Notes: generated from the sequence alone by a model not told the origin. DNA of 64,000 bases from JAIBJN01 sp963775505 (GCA_963775505.1 CAVZIL010000008.1:558001-622000), one strand, 5' to 3'. Shown: positions 34,184 through 43,291, numbered from the stretch's first letter. Program-made: numbers and translations.

Positions 34184-34888
34184 GTGAGCGTCGGCGACCG
34201 CCTGCGCAGGTGGGCCAAGCGCAGCGACACGGTCCGCCGCTGGCGCGAGCAGCGGTACAACATGTTCGTCGAGCTGTGCTCCGTCGAGCCCGAGGAGCGG
34301 ATCCTCGACGTGGGCGCCGGCGAGGGGTCGGCTCTCGAGCGCTTCAACACGACGAACCCGATCGTCGCCGTCGATCTCGAGACGGACGAGAGGGACTGGC
34401 TCAAAGGTGAGAACGTCACGGTGCAGCGCGCCGACGGGACCCAGCTCCCCTTTGCGGACGGCTCGTTCCCGGTCGTCTTCTCGAACTCGGTCATCGAGCA
34501 CGTGCCGAAGGGGCTCCAGCCGGCCTTTGCGCGCGAGATCCGTCGCGTCGGCGACCGCTACTTCGTGCAGACGCCGAACCGCTGGTTCCCGATCGAGCCG
34601 CACTACCAGATGCCGTTCGTACACTTCCTCCCGGAGCGCGCCCTGCGTGCCCTCAACCAGCGGTTCACCATGGGCTGGCGCAAGAAGGGGGAGTGGTACG
34701 AGACCACGCTCCTCTCGGCGTCGGACCTCCGCCGCCTGTTCCCGGACGCGACGATCCACCGGGAGCGGATGCTCGGGATGACGAAGAGCTTGATGGCGGT
34801 GCGCGGCCCGCGGGCGAGCTTCGTCGACGCAGCCGGGCCGGGCGAATCCCCGCCGCCCTCCCAGCCGCCCGACTTGGAAAAGACCTAA
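34184..34888 (+). CDS. SAM-dependent methyltransferase (class I, Methyltransf_11)
   Basis: 234 aa. SAM-binding motif I ILDVGAGEGSALERF, acidic end of strand 2 (VAVDLE), motif GTQLPFADGSFPVVFSNSVIEHV, and PNRWFPIEPH. GTG 34184 is preceded by AGGAGG at 34170 with 8-base spacing, the clearest Shine-Dalgarno in this part of the window. Position in the locus suggests O-methylation of a sugar or carrier-bound intermediate; the exact acceptor is not visible from sequence. Confidence 0.85.
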   Translation: MSVGDRLRRWAKRSDTVRRWREQRYNMFVELCSVEPEERILDVGAGEGSALERFNTTNPIVAVDLETDERDWLKGENVTVQRADGTQLPFADGSFPVVFSNSVIEHVPKGLQPAFAREIRRVGDRYFVQTPNRWFPIEPHYQMPFVHFLPERALRALNQRFTMGWRKKGEWYETTLLSASDLRRLFPDATIHRERMLGMTKSLMAVRGPRASFVDAAGPGESPPPSQPPDLEKT

Positions 34889-35003
34889 CCGGAAGTCTGG
34901 CGAACCTACCCGCCGAAGAGAGGACGGCGCGCTCCGGGCGAGCTACACTGCGACGAGCCGAGCGCGAGCCCGTCCCCCCGGTGTCCGGCTGAATCCGAGT
35001 CAT

Positions 35004-35945
35004 ATGTCCTGCTTCAACTGCGGCCATGAGATTTCCCAAGATGCGCGCTTCTGCGAGTGCTGCGGTGCGCCGCAGACCGGGACGCGTGAGGGCCCTCTCG
35101 GCGTCGTCAAAGCCTCGCCTCTCGTCTCGAACCAGTACGTCCGCGCGCTCACGCGGTTCTGGTGGCTTCTCGCCGCCGGCCTCGGGATCGCGGCGATCGT
35201 CGCCATGCTGTCGGTCTACCGAGTCGACCTCTCGGTCCCGCCCGGCGTCGCGAAGAAGGCGGAGATCACCTACACCGCCAACGCCCAGCTGCTGGTGACG
35301 AGCGAGGAAGCGCCCTACGTTCGCACGAGAGTCACTCAGGAGGTCCAGGGCGGGGACGGCACCGTGCAGACCTACACGAGCTCGCCCGACATCACCACGC
35401 TCATCTCCGCCGCGAACCTCTATCCGGTCCTCATCTCGTCCGACGAGGTCGAGCAGCTCCGGGACGAGATGGCGGGGCCGCTGCCGGGAGCGATCACGAC
35501 GCGCGCGATCTACGAGGTGAGCTCTCCCAGCCGGTTCGAGCTCTCCCAGGTTCCCGTCGTCGAGGTCTACGGACACGCGGACTCCCCGGCCGCAGCAGTC
35601 GAGATCACGCAGGCGACGGTGGAGGCTTTCCTCGCGTACATCGACGGGCAGCAGGACGCGGCGAGCCTCAAGGGGCCGGAGCGGATCGTCCTCGAGGAGA
35701 TCCAGCGGCCCGCGGGCGCGATCGCCTCGGGGGGCACGTCGCTGAGCCTGCCGCTGATGCTCTTCCTCGTGATCGCCGCCGCCTTCCTCGCGTTGGCGAT
35801 CCTCCTCGACCGTCTCTTCCCCGCCGGCATCCGCCTGCCGCTCCGGAGGAAGGCCCCGTCCGCACCCGTCGAGGAGCCGGAGCTCGGAGAGGCCCTCTCG
35901 GCGGCCGAGCGGGAACGACGCGCGCAGGCCGGGACTCGGGTCTAG
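35004..35945 (+). CDS. Wzz-like chain-length/co-polymerase protein with N-terminal zinc ribbon
   Basis: 313 aa. Residues 3-20 form a zinc ribbon (CFNCG ... CECCG, four Cys). Two hydrophobic helices at about 51-70 and 247-266 flank a periplasm-facing region of about 175 residues, the Wzz/PCP topology. No C-terminal tyrosine kinase is attached, and the tail is charged and short. It would set polysaccharide chain length together with the Wzy-like protein encoded 13 bases downstream. A zinc ribbon facing the cytoplasm is unusual for this family. Without a search, a generic two-helix membrane protein remains possible. Confidence 0.7.
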   Translation: MSCFNCGHEISQDARFCECCGAPQTGTREGPLGVVKASPLVSNQYVRALTRFWWLLAAGLGIAAIVAMLSVYRVDLSVPPGVAKKAEITYTANAQLLVTSEEAPYVRTRVTQEVQGGDGTVQTYTSSPDITTLISAANLYPVLISSDEVEQLRDEMAGPLPGAITTRAIYEVSSPSRFELSQVPVVEVYGHADSPAAAVEITQATVEAFLAYIDGQQDAASLKGPERIVLEEIQRPAGAIASGGTSLSLPLMLFLVIAAAFLALAILLDRLFPAGIRLPLRRKAPSAPVEEPELGEALSAAERERRAQAGTRV

Positions 35946-35958
35946 CGGAGCGGTCTGC

Positions 35959-37464
35959 GTGGCGTCCTACACCCAGCCGCAGGCGGCTCGGCGTGGGGTG
36001 CCGCTGGCGCTGGCGGCGTTCGGCACGCTCGCCTTCCTGATCACCATCCCTCTCGGCCCCGAGGCCGCGGTAGGAGGGGCGATCGTGCTCCTCCTTGCTT
36101 GCGCCCTTGCGGTCCGGGACACGGCGGTGCCGGTGTTCACGTGGGCGAACATGGCGGCGAGCCTCGCGCTCCTCGTCTGGTTCGTCCCCATCAAGACCTA
36201 CTCGTTTCCGGTCAACCTGCCGTTCAACTTGGAGCCGTACAGGGTCTTCCTGCTGCTCCTCGTCTTCGCCTGGCTGGTCGGCCTGATCGGAGGCCGCTCG
36301 CGCTTCTCGGCCGGCGGGCAGGCATACCCCCTCATCCTCTTCACCGGTGTGCTGTTCGCGACCCAGATCGCGAACTTCAGCGAGCTCAACGCGGGCTCCA
36401 CCGAGCCGGAGGCGCTCAAGTCGCTCTCGTTCTTCCTGAGCTTCGTGCTCGTCTTCCTGCTCGTGACCTCGACGCTGGACTCGGCCGCTGCGATCGACAA
36501 GGTCGTCCGGGCGCTCGTGTTCGGCGGTGCCGTCGTGGCGGTCACGGCGCTCTACGACTCGCGCTTCACGTACAACGTCTTCGAGCACCTCCACCAATGG
36601 ATCCCCGTGCTCGACTACCAACCGCGGGAGGTCGACGCGGCCCGCGGCGGGCTGCTCCGCGTCTACGCGTCGGCCCAGCACCCGATCGCGCTCGGCGTCG
36701 CCCTGCTGATGATGGTGCCGCTCGCCATCTACGTGTCGGGGCGCGCGGCCACCGTGTTCCGCTCGCGGCTGTGGGTGGGGGCGGCGATCCTGTGCGCCGC
36801 CGGCGCTCTCAGCACCGTGTCGCGGACCACGGTCGCGATGATCGTGACCATGCTCATCTTCGCCCTGGTGGTCCGGGGAAGCGCGATCGCCCGCTTCGCT
36901 CCGCTCCTGCTCGTCCTTCCGATCGTCGTCCATTTCCTGACCCCGGGCGCGCTCGGTGGCATCTACAAGTCGTTCTTCCCGGAGGAAGGCCTGGTGACGG
37001 CGCTCGAGGGCAGGGCCGGTGAGGGGGGATCCGGACGACTCGCCGACCTCGGTCCCGGGCTCGATATCTGGCAAGAGTCGCCGCTCGTCGGGGTCGGCAT
37101 CGGCGAGCAGACGATTCCCAGCGATGCGCCTCCCGGGGTCACCGACCCGTCGACGGCGGTGCTCATCTTCGACGACCAGTACCTGAACACCGTCGTGACG
37201 ACCGGCCTGCTCGGGTTCGTGGCGGTGGTGTGGCTCGTGTGGGGGAGCGTGGTGAAGCTCGCACGTGCGGCTCGCCGCCGCGTGGGCCATGCGAGTGACC
37301 TCATGGCGGCCTGCTGCGTTGCCGCAGCGGGGTTCGGCGCGAGCATGGCGCTGTTCGACGCCTTCTACTTCGTCCAGTGCACGCTCTTCTTCTTCATGAT
37401 CGTCGCCCTCGGCCTCCGGATGCGCGAGCTGTCGCCGCCGGCCGTCGACCTGCGGGCCGTCTGA
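35959..37464 (+). CDS. O-antigen polymerase/ligase-like membrane protein (Wzy/WaaL type)
   Basis: 501 aa with about 11 hydrophobic helices and a large outside loop at about residues 325-395 containing GRLADLGPGLDIWQESPLVGVGIG, the pattern of the Wzy_C/O-antigen ligase domain. GTG 35959 lies 13 bases after the Wzz-like gene. It would polymerise repeat units or join chains to a lipid at the outer face of the membrane. Family assignment is by topology and the loop motif; Wzy versus WaaL cannot be separated from sequence alone. Confidence 0.82.
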   Translation: MASYTQPQAARRGVPLALAAFGTLAFLITIPLGPEAAVGGAIVLLLACALAVRDTAVPVFTWANMAASLALLVWFVPIKTYSFPVNLPFNLEPYRVFLLLLVFAWLVGLIGGRSRFSAGGQAYPLILFTGVLFATQIANFSELNAGSTEPEALKSLSFFLSFVLVFLLVTSTLDSAAAIDKVVRALVFGGAVVAVTALYDSRFTYNVFEHLHQWIPVLDYQPREVDAARGGLLRVYASAQHPIALGVALLMMVPLAIYVSGRAATVFRSRLWVGAAILCAAGALSTVSRTTVAMIVTMLIFALVVRGSAIARFAPLLLVLPIVVHFLTPGALGGIYKSFFPEEGLVTALEGRAGEGGSGRLADLGPGLDIWQESPLVGVGIGEQTIPSDAPPGVTDPSTAVLIFDDQYLNTVVTTGLLGFVAVVWLVWGSVVKLARAARRRVGHASDLMAACCVAAAGFGASMALFDAFYFVQCTLFFFMIVALGLRMRELSPPAVDLRAV

Positions 37465-37489
37465 GGCCGTCTGCAGAAGCTGGCAGCGC

Positions 37490-38272
37490 GTGCGCATCGT
37501 CGTGAACGCCGACGACTTCGGGGCCTCGGCCGAGACGGTCGCGGCGACCATCCGCTGCCTCGAGAACGGGACGCTCACGAGCGCGACGATCATGCCGACG
37601 ATGCCGGCGGCCGGCGAGGCGCTTGCCTACGCGCGCGAGCGGTCCGACAAGAGCTTCGGCGTGCACCTCACGTTCGTCGGGGACGGCGACGAGCGCTGCG
37701 CCGCCGCGCCCGAGGACGTCGCGGCGCTCGTGGAAGAAGGGGGCCGCTTCCCGGCGACGACACCGGTGCGCCTCCGCGCGCTCCTGCGGCGGCTCCCGGT
37801 CGACCAGATCGAGCGCGAGATCGCCGCCCAGCTCGCCCTCGTCCGGGACGGCGGCGTGGCGATCTCGCACGTCGACTCGCACCGGCATCTGCACAAGCTG
37901 GCGCCGTTCCGGAGGGCGCTCGAGAGCGTCTTGCCCCGCTTCGGAGTCGACCGCGTGCGCACCGTGCAGGACGTCTACCTGACCCGACCGCTCGCCGGAG
38001 CCACGTACTGGGTCGGGTCGCTGTGGCGCCGGCCCCTCCGCCGGGCGTTCCGCACGACCGATCACTTCTACATGCCCGCGAGCACGGGCGACCTGAGCTG
38101 GGCTGACGACCTGCTGCGCCGGGTCGAAGGGCTCCCGGGCGACACGCTCGAGGTGGGCGTCCACCCCGGGCCGGACGGCTGGCGGGACGACGAGCGCCGC
38201 TCGGCCGAGCGCCTGGCGAGCGCCGCGCCGGAGCTCGGCCACGAGCTCGTCTCCTGGCGCGCGATCGCCTAG
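37490..38272 (+). CDS. YdjC/ChbG-type polysaccharide deacetylase
   Basis: 260 aa. Starts RIVVNADDFGAS, the metal-binding Asp pair of the YdjC/ChbG/HpnK family; His in FGVHLTF and the HVDSHRHLH motif complete the metal site. These enzymes remove N-acetyl groups from chito-oligosaccharides or related lipids. GTG 37490. Here it could trim an acetamido sugar in the polysaccharide or its lipid-linked precursor. Its stop overlaps the convergent phosphodiesterase stop by 4 bases (CTAG). Confidence 0.87.
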   Translation: MRIVVNADDFGASAETVAATIRCLENGTLTSATIMPTMPAAGEALAYARERSDKSFGVHLTFVGDGDERCAAAPEDVAALVEEGGRFPATTPVRLRALLRRLPVDQIEREIAAQLALVRDGGVAISHVDSHRHLHKLAPFRRALESVLPRFGVDRVRTVQDVYLTRPLAGATYWVGSLWRRPLRRAFRTTDHFYMPASTGDLSWADDLLRRVEGLPGDTLEVGVHPGPDGWRDDERRSAERLASAAPELGHELVSWRAIA

Positions 38273-39654
38273 CGCTCGCCGGCGAGGAGGCTCCGCCCGC
38301 GCATCGAGGCGGGGACCTCGAGCCCCATGAGCTCGAGCGTCGTCGGGGCGACGTCGAGGAGATGCGCGCCCTCGCGCGGCCCCGGCGCGACTCCCGGCGC
38401 CGCGAGCACGAAGAGCCCGTCCTGCGCATGGTTCGCGTCGTCGGGCCCCGTGTCGTTCTCGAAGCTGTGGATCCCCTCCTCGCCGCCGACGGTGCCCACC
38501 GATCGCCAGAGGAGGTCGCCGAAGTGGACGATCAGGTCGGGCGCGACGCCGTTCACCTGCTCGTAGATCTCCTCCGGGACGTATACGCGGGTTCCGAGCG
38601 GGTTCCCGTTCTCGTCGGGGATCGCCGCGATCCGGCGAGCGAGATCGTCGCGAACCCGTTCGTAGTCGGCCGCCGGAACGACGCCCTCGGGCTCCCGGCC
38701 CTGGACGTTGAGGAAGATGCGCGAGTAGTAACCGCCCTCGCCCCAGGCGCTCGTTCGCGACCAGTCGATCCCCGCCTCGCGCAGAGGCACGGCGGTGTCG
38801 GGGCTGGCGAGCGTCGCGAGGAGCCCTTCTCGTCGCAGCCACTCGTTGATGCGAATGCCGCCGTCCATACGCTTGCCGCCGTGGTCGGAGACGACGAAGA
38901 CGGCGGTGTCCTCGTCCGCGTGCGCGAGCAGGCGCCCCATGAGCTCGTCCACGTGCCGGTGGTAATCGAGGATCGCGTGCTCGAAGCGGTTGCCCGGCTC
39001 GTGCTTGCGGTGCTCGGGGTCCATGAGCTTCCAGAAGCCGTGGTACATGCGGTCCACGCCCATCTCCACCATGGCGAAGAGCTCCCAGGGCTTCGACACG
39101 AGGAGGTGCTCGGCGAGCGCGAAGCGGCGGTCTGTCATCTCGTAGACCTGCCGCAGGAGGTAGTCCTTGTCCTCGGTGCGGAAGTCGCGCACGTCGAGGA
39201 CGTACTCGCCGACCACCTGCTCGATCTCGCGCTTGAGCATCGGCGGGAAGGTGTACGCGCTCTCCGTCGTCGGCGTCAGGAAGCAGCTCACCATGACCCC
39301 GTTGAGCGGGCGCGGCGGGAAGGTGCCGGGCACCCCCAGGACGACGGAGGGCTTGCCCGCCCGGGTCGCGTAGTCCCAGAGCCGTGGCTCCTTGATCGCC
39401 GTCCCGTTGGCGATGAAGAGCGCGTCGTAGGAGTGGTCGGCGCGATTGCGAAAGCCGTAGACGCCGAGGTCGCCGGGCGTGCGGCTCGCCATCATGCAGG
39501 ACCAGGCCGGGACGGTGATCGGCGGGACGACGGAGGTGAGCCGCCCGTACGCACCCTTCTCCATGAGCCCGGAGAGGACGGGCAGCTCGGTGCGCCAGCG
39601 CTCGAGTAGGAGGGACGGCTCGGCGCAGTCGAGCCCGACGATCAGGACCTTGAT
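38269..39654 (-). CDS. Alkaline-phosphatase-superfamily phosphodiesterase 2, possible AUC start
   Basis: About 461 aa if started at 39654. The conserved N-terminus IKVLIVGLDCAEPSLL contains the metal-binding Asp and lies upstream of the first in-frame Met (39564), so that Met cannot be the true start. The only codons at the right place are ATC 39654, three bases after the RHH gene's TGA, or CTG 39645. Other motifs: PPITVPAWSCMMASRTPGD with the nucleophile region, MGVDRMYHGFW, FVVSDHGG and HAQDGLFVLAAPG. Related to the enzyme at 22426 but lacking its C-terminal RLRGLGY tail. Operon with the RHH protein. Confidence 0.82.
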   Translation of the reverse strand: MKVLIVGLDCAEPSLLLERWRTELPVLSGLMEKGAYGRLTSVVPPITVPAWSCMMASRTPGDLGVYGFRNRADHSYDALFIANGTAIKEPRLWDYATRAGKPSVVLGVPGTFPPRPLNGVMVSCFLTPTTESAYTFPPMLKREIEQVVGEYVLDVRDFRTEDKDYLLRQVYEMTDRRFALAEHLLVSKPWELFAMVEMGVDRMYHGFWKLMDPEHRKHEPGNRFEHAILDYHRHVDELMGRLLAHADEDTAVFVVSDHGGKRMDGGIRINEWLRREGLLATLASPDTAVPLREAGIDWSRTSAWGEGGYYSRIFLNVQGREPEGVVPAADYERVRDDLARRIAAIPDENGNPLGTRVYVPEEIYEQVNGVAPDLIVHFGDLLWRSVGTVGGEEGIHSFENDTGPDDANHAQDGLFVLAAPGVAPGPREGAHLLDVAPTTLELMGLEVPASMRGRSLLAGER

Positions 39655-39657
39655 GCC

Positions 39658-39888
39658 TCAGTCCTCCAGGTATCCGAGAGCCCGAAGCCGGCGGCGGATG
39701 GCGGCGACCTCCTCGTGGGTCAGCTCGTCGCCGTCCGCGGGACCGTGCGCCGACGCGAGGTCTCGGAGCACGTAGACGCAGAACTCGGTCACCGAGCGGA
39801 ACCCGGTGCCCTCGATCACCGTGCGCAGGCGGTCGTAGAGCGGGCGGGGAATCTTGAGGGTGACGTCGCTGGTGCGAGAGCCGGCCAT
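39658..39888 (-). CDS. Small ribbon-helix-helix-like protein with RLRALGYLE tail
   Basis: 76 aa. A beta-strand DVTLKIPRPLYDRL followed by two helices (TVIEGTGFRSVTEFCVYVLRDLASA) has the shape of a CopG/RHH DNA-binding subunit. The C-terminal 20 residues (EEVAAIRRRLRALGYLED) repeat the end of the phosphodiesterase at 22426. ATG 39888 is preceded by GGGAAG; the long in-frame extension upstream is unlike anything. Immediately upstream of phosphodiesterase 2 (stop to proposed start 3 bases), so it may regulate or dock to that enzyme. Divergent from the acyltransferase gene with 127 bp between. Confidence 0.75.
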   Translation of the reverse strand: MAGSRTSDVTLKIPRPLYDRLRTVIEGTGFRSVTEFCVYVLRDLASAHGPADGDELTHEEVAAIRRRLRALGYLED

Positions 39889-40015
39889 GACACTTCCCTG
39901 GGGGTGTTCCCGGAGTGTAGCCTGCCCCGCTTCCGTCGAAGGTCTGGACCATCTACTCTGGACTTGGATGTGCGCCGGGGATGGCGTACGACGTGACCGA
40001 GGAGCGATGCAGTAG

Positions 40016-40630
40016 ATGAGCCACAGACGCTGGCGAGGAGTCCTCACGTCCTTCCTGGACCCGATGACCTACTTCCAGGTCATCCGCCTCCTCCACTACT
40101 ACGGCTACAGCCACGTCCAGCCGCGCCGGCACGTGACGATGGGCGAGCACGCGACCCTCGCTCCCAACGTGTCGCTGCGGAACGGCGAGCGCATCACTGT
40201 CGGCGCCCGCACGCAGATCGGCGAGCGGGTCTACCTGTGGGCCGGAGACACCACCGGGCGCATCACCATCGGCGAGCAGTGCCGCTTCGGGCCCGAGGTC
40301 TTCGTGACCGCGTCGGACTACGGCCTCCTGCCGGATCAGCCGATCGCCTACCAGGAGCGAAACGAGCGCGACGTCGTCATCGGCAACGACGTCTGGCTGG
40401 GCGCCCGGGTCTTCATCGGCGCCGGGGTGACGATCGGGGACGGGTGCGTGGTGAGCGCAGGCTCCGTCGTCACGAAGTCCCTTCCGCCCGGCTCGGTCGC
40501 CGTCGGGGTTCCCGCCAGGATCGTGCGACGTCGCGAAGACTACGCGCCTACCGCCGAGGCGGAGGAGCCACGCGACGAAGGGTCGGAGGCCCCGGAGCAC
40601 GTACGCCGGGAGGCCCCGGGCGCGGCGTGA
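40016..40630 (+). CDS. Left-handed beta-helix (hexapeptide) acyltransferase
   Basis: 204 aa. Hexapeptide repeats (ITVGARTQIGERVYLWAG; VVIGNDVWLGARVFIGAGVTI) with the conserved GNDVWLG and GSVVTKSLPPGSVAVGVPARIV end of sugar O-acetyltransferases. The catalytic His common in this class is expected near SDYG but is not obvious. Likely O-acetylates a sugar of the locus. GTGA overlap with the glycosyltransferase gene that follows. Confidence 0.85.
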   Translation: MSHRRWRGVLTSFLDPMTYFQVIRLLHYYGYSHVQPRRHVTMGEHATLAPNVSLRNGERITVGARTQIGERVYLWAGDTTGRITIGEQCRFGPEVFVTASDYGLLPDQPIAYQERNERDVVIGNDVWLGARVFIGAGVTIGDGCVVSAGSVVTKSLPPGSVAVGVPARIVRRREDYAPTAEAEEPRDEGSEAPEHVRREAPGAA

Positions 40631-41607
40631 GCGTCGACGTCTCGGCCCTCATCGTCACGTATCACTGCCGGGAGGCCGCTCGCGCTTGCCTCGAGTCTCT
40701 CTACCAGCACGTGGGTGACGTCGCACTCGATGTGATCGTCGTCGACAACGCCTCAGGAGACGGAACCGTCGAGATGCTGAGGGAGGAGTTCCCCCAGGCG
40801 CGCCTCCTCGCGCTGGCCGAGAACGTCGGCTTCGCCCGGGCCGTGAACCTCGCCGCCGAGGAAGCCCGCGGCGAGTATCTGTTGCTGCTCAACCCGGACA
40901 CCGAGGTGCACGAAGGGATGCTGGCCGCCTTCCTCGCCTTCGCCGAAGGCCTCCCCGAGCCCGCGATCATCGGAGGCAGGACTTTGCGGCCTGACGGCAG
41001 TCTCGACCCGGGATCGTGCTGGGGCGCGCCCACCCTCTGGAGCCTGGCCTGCTTCGCCACGGCACTCTCGAGCGCCTTCAAGGGCACGCGCATCTTCGAC
41101 CCGGAGTCGCTCGGCGGCTGGAAGCGTGACTCCGTTCGCGACGTGGACATCGTCACGGGCTGCTTGCTGTTCGTCCCGAAGGTGCTCTGGCGGGACCTGG
41201 GCGGGTTCGATCCGCGGTTCTTCGTCTACGGAGAGGATGCGGACCTCGCGCTCCGGGCCGCGGCGGCCGGCGTGCGCCGCGTGATCACGCCGGACGCCGT
41301 CGTCACGCACGAGGTCGGCGTCTCGTCGGCGACGCGGCCGGACAAGCTCATGCTGCTCTTCCGCGGAAAGATCACGCTCCTGCGCAAGCATTGGGGCCCC
41401 GTCAAGAGCCGTCTCGGCGTCGCTCTCGTCGCCGGCGGCGTAGGCCTCCGGGCCGGGCAGGCCCGCCTGCGCGGCCGGGGCGGCGGCGAGGCGTCGGGCT
41501 GGCCCACGCTCTGGCGGGCCCGGAGCGAATGGCTGCCGGGGTTCGAGCCGACGGAGACGACCGCCCCGACTGCTCCGCCCGTCGAGACCGAGCGGCTGCC
41601 GTCCTGA
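40627..41607 (+). CDS. Family-2 glycosyltransferase (rhamnosyltransferase-like)
   Basis: 326 aa GT-A enzyme: VSALIVTYHCREAA start, VVDNASGDGTVEML nucleotide-binding loop, LLLNPDTEV (DXD-like), GGFDPRFFVYGEDADLALRA acceptor-side motif. GTG 40627 overlaps the acyltransferase stop (GTGA). Resembles WbbL-type rhamnosyltransferases. Longer frames upstream are shadows of the acyltransferase. Cytoplasmic, acting on lipid-linked intermediates. Confidence 0.88.
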   Translation: MSVDVSALIVTYHCREAARACLESLYQHVGDVALDVIVVDNASGDGTVEMLREEFPQARLLALAENVGFARAVNLAAEEARGEYLLLLNPDTEVHEGMLAAFLAFAEGLPEPAIIGGRTLRPDGSLDPGSCWGAPTLWSLACFATALSSAFKGTRIFDPESLGGWKRDSVRDVDIVTGCLLFVPKVLWRDLGGFDPRFFVYGEDADLALRAAAAGVRRVITPDAVVTHEVGVSSATRPDKLMLLFRGKITLLRKHWGPVKSRLGVALVAGGVGLRAGQARLRGRGGGEASGWPTLWRARSEWLPGFEPTETTAPTAPPVETERLPS

Positions 41608-41668
41608 CGCACTGACTGGACGGATGTGCAGTGCGCTCCTCGTGCGGCCTGCGCTAGAGTCGGAAGAG

Positions 41669-42409
41669 ATGGACGCTCGTCTGGTGGGCGCCTCGGGAGC
41701 GCTCGGCGGCAACCGGCAGCGCGCAAGGAAGCTGCTCGCCACGCTGCGGCGCGACGGTCTCGTCGAAAGCCTCGCTCTCGTTCGCGGCTACCTCGGGTAC
41801 CAGCTCGAGAAGCGGTTCGGCGCCCGCGTCGACAGGAAGTACGGCTGCGAGACGGGCGGGCGGATCCCGCTCGACCGGCTCGAGATCGACAGCCCGAACG
41901 TCGGGGAGGGCGTCCAGTACGAGCCCGTCAGCGAGTTTTACTTCCGCCGGATGCTCGGCACGGTGCCCATCCCTCCGGACACCTACGCCTTCGTCGACCT
42001 CGGTTCGGGAAAGGGACGGCCGCTCCTGATGGCCGCGGAATACCCGTTCAAGCGCCTGATCGGAATCGAGTTCTCCCCTGAGCTCAACCGGATCGCCCAC
42101 GAGAACGTCGCCCGCTTCAGGGCTCGAACCGGCTCCACGCAGACGTTCGAGCTCCACCTCGGCGATGCGACGAGCTTTGACTTCCCGCCCGAGCCCATCG
42201 CCCTGCACCTCTTCAACCCTTTCGGCGAACCCGTGCTCCGGCGCGTCCTGGGTCGGCTCGAAGCATCGCTCGAGCGTGCGCCGCGTGACGTGGTCGTGTT
42301 CTACTTCAACCCGCTCCATCGTCAGCTTCTGGACGAGGCGCCGTTCCTTCGCCGTGTGAAGGCGACCTCCCAGTACGCCGTCTACGCACCCCCGGGCGCG
42401 ACCTACTAG
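41669..42409 (+). CDS. Class I SAM-dependent methyltransferase
   Basis: 246 aa. Motif I FVDLGSGKGRPLLMAAE and motif LIGIEFSPEL are typical of small class I methyltransferases (DOT1/SpeE-like group). Near the end, LHLFNPFGEPVLRRVL and VVFYFNPLHR. The N-terminal 60 residues with RKYGCETGGRIPLDRLEI are family-typical. ATG 41669; ATG 41624 in frame is possible but less likely. Acceptor unknown; probably acts on a locus sugar or lipid-linked glycan. Confidence 0.8.
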   Translation: MDARLVGASGALGGNRQRARKLLATLRRDGLVESLALVRGYLGYQLEKRFGARVDRKYGCETGGRIPLDRLEIDSPNVGEGVQYEPVSEFYFRRMLGTVPIPPDTYAFVDLGSGKGRPLLMAAEYPFKRLIGIEFSPELNRIAHENVARFRARTGSTQTFELHLGDATSFDFPPEPIALHLFNPFGEPVLRRVLGRLEASLERAPRDVVVFYFNPLHRQLLDEAPFLRRVKATSQYAVYAPPGATY

Positions 42410-42442
42410 CCGTCCCTCGACGATCCGGCGGCGTCTGCCAGA

Positions 42443-43291
42443 ATGCGAATGCGCGTCCCTGCCCACGAGACTCGATTGACAGACCCCGCGGCCGTCTACC
42501 CGTCCCTGCACGACGCGCGCATCGACGCGCTCGAGCGCGTGACGACCGTCGCCGGACCGAACGTCATCGGAGCCACCGGCGGGTCGGGGACCCGCATCGT
42601 TGCTCGGATCGTCAGCGAGAGCGGAATGTTCGTCGGCACTCGACTGAACCCGTACGAGGATGCGGTCGCGTTCGGCGACTACTCGGATCGCTGGATCAAC
42701 CGGTTCGTCGAACGAGCCGCGGAGCCGCCCGAGAGGGAGCTGCTCGAGGGGATGCGGGGCGACCTCGACAACGTCGTCCGGGACCATCTCGCAGAGCTTC
42801 CTCACGAGGCCCGGGCGTGGGGTTGGAAAGAGCCGCGCAGCATCTACCTCGTGCCGCTCCTCGACGCGGCGATGCCGTCCCTGCGCTTCCTCCACTTCAT
42901 CCGCGATGGACGGGACATGGCCTTCTCGGAGAACCAGAACCAGCTCGTGAAGCACGGCGAGGCCCTGCTCGGCGACGAGCTGCGGAAGGAGAAGAAGCCC
43001 GTCCGGTCGATCGCGCTCTGGAGCCGGGTCAACACGGCGGCCGCCGACTACGGCGAGACGCGGCTGGGGGAGCGCTATCTGCGGGTCCGCTTCGAGGACC
43101 TGTGCGCCCAGCCCGAGGAGACCGTGGGGCGCGTCTTCGAGTTCTTCGGGCTGAAGGGCGACGCGGAGGCCGCGGCGGCGGCCGTGCGCCCGCCGGACAC
43201 GCTCGGCCGCTGGCAGCAGCGCCGGAAAGGCATCCTGGACGCGCTCCACCGCACCGCCGGGCCCGCTCTCGCCCGCTTCGGCTACCTCTAG
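42443..43291 (+). CDS. Sulfotransferase family protein
   Basis: 282 aa. PAPS-binding 5'-phosphosulfate loop GATGGSGTRIVARIV and 3'-phosphate motif FIRDGRDMAFS are in order. The C-terminal RFEDLCAQPEETVGRVFEFFGL is typical of bacterial carbohydrate sulfotransferases. ATG 42443 (MRMRVPAH). Would add sulfate to the polysaccharide, or to a lipid; no PAPS synthesis genes are in the window. Confidence 0.85.
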   Translation: MRMRVPAHETRLTDPAAVYPSLHDARIDALERVTTVAGPNVIGATGGSGTRIVARIVSESGMFVGTRLNPYEDAVAFGDYSDRWINRFVERAAEPPERELLEGMRGDLDNVVRDHLAELPHEARAWGWKEPRSIYLVPLLDAAMPSLRFLHFIRDGRDMAFSENQNQLVKHGEALLGDELRKEKKPVRSIALWSRVNTAAADYGETRLGERYLRVRFEDLCAQPEETVGRVFEFFGLKGDAEAAAAAVRPPDTLGRWQQRRKGILDALHRTAGPALARFGYL

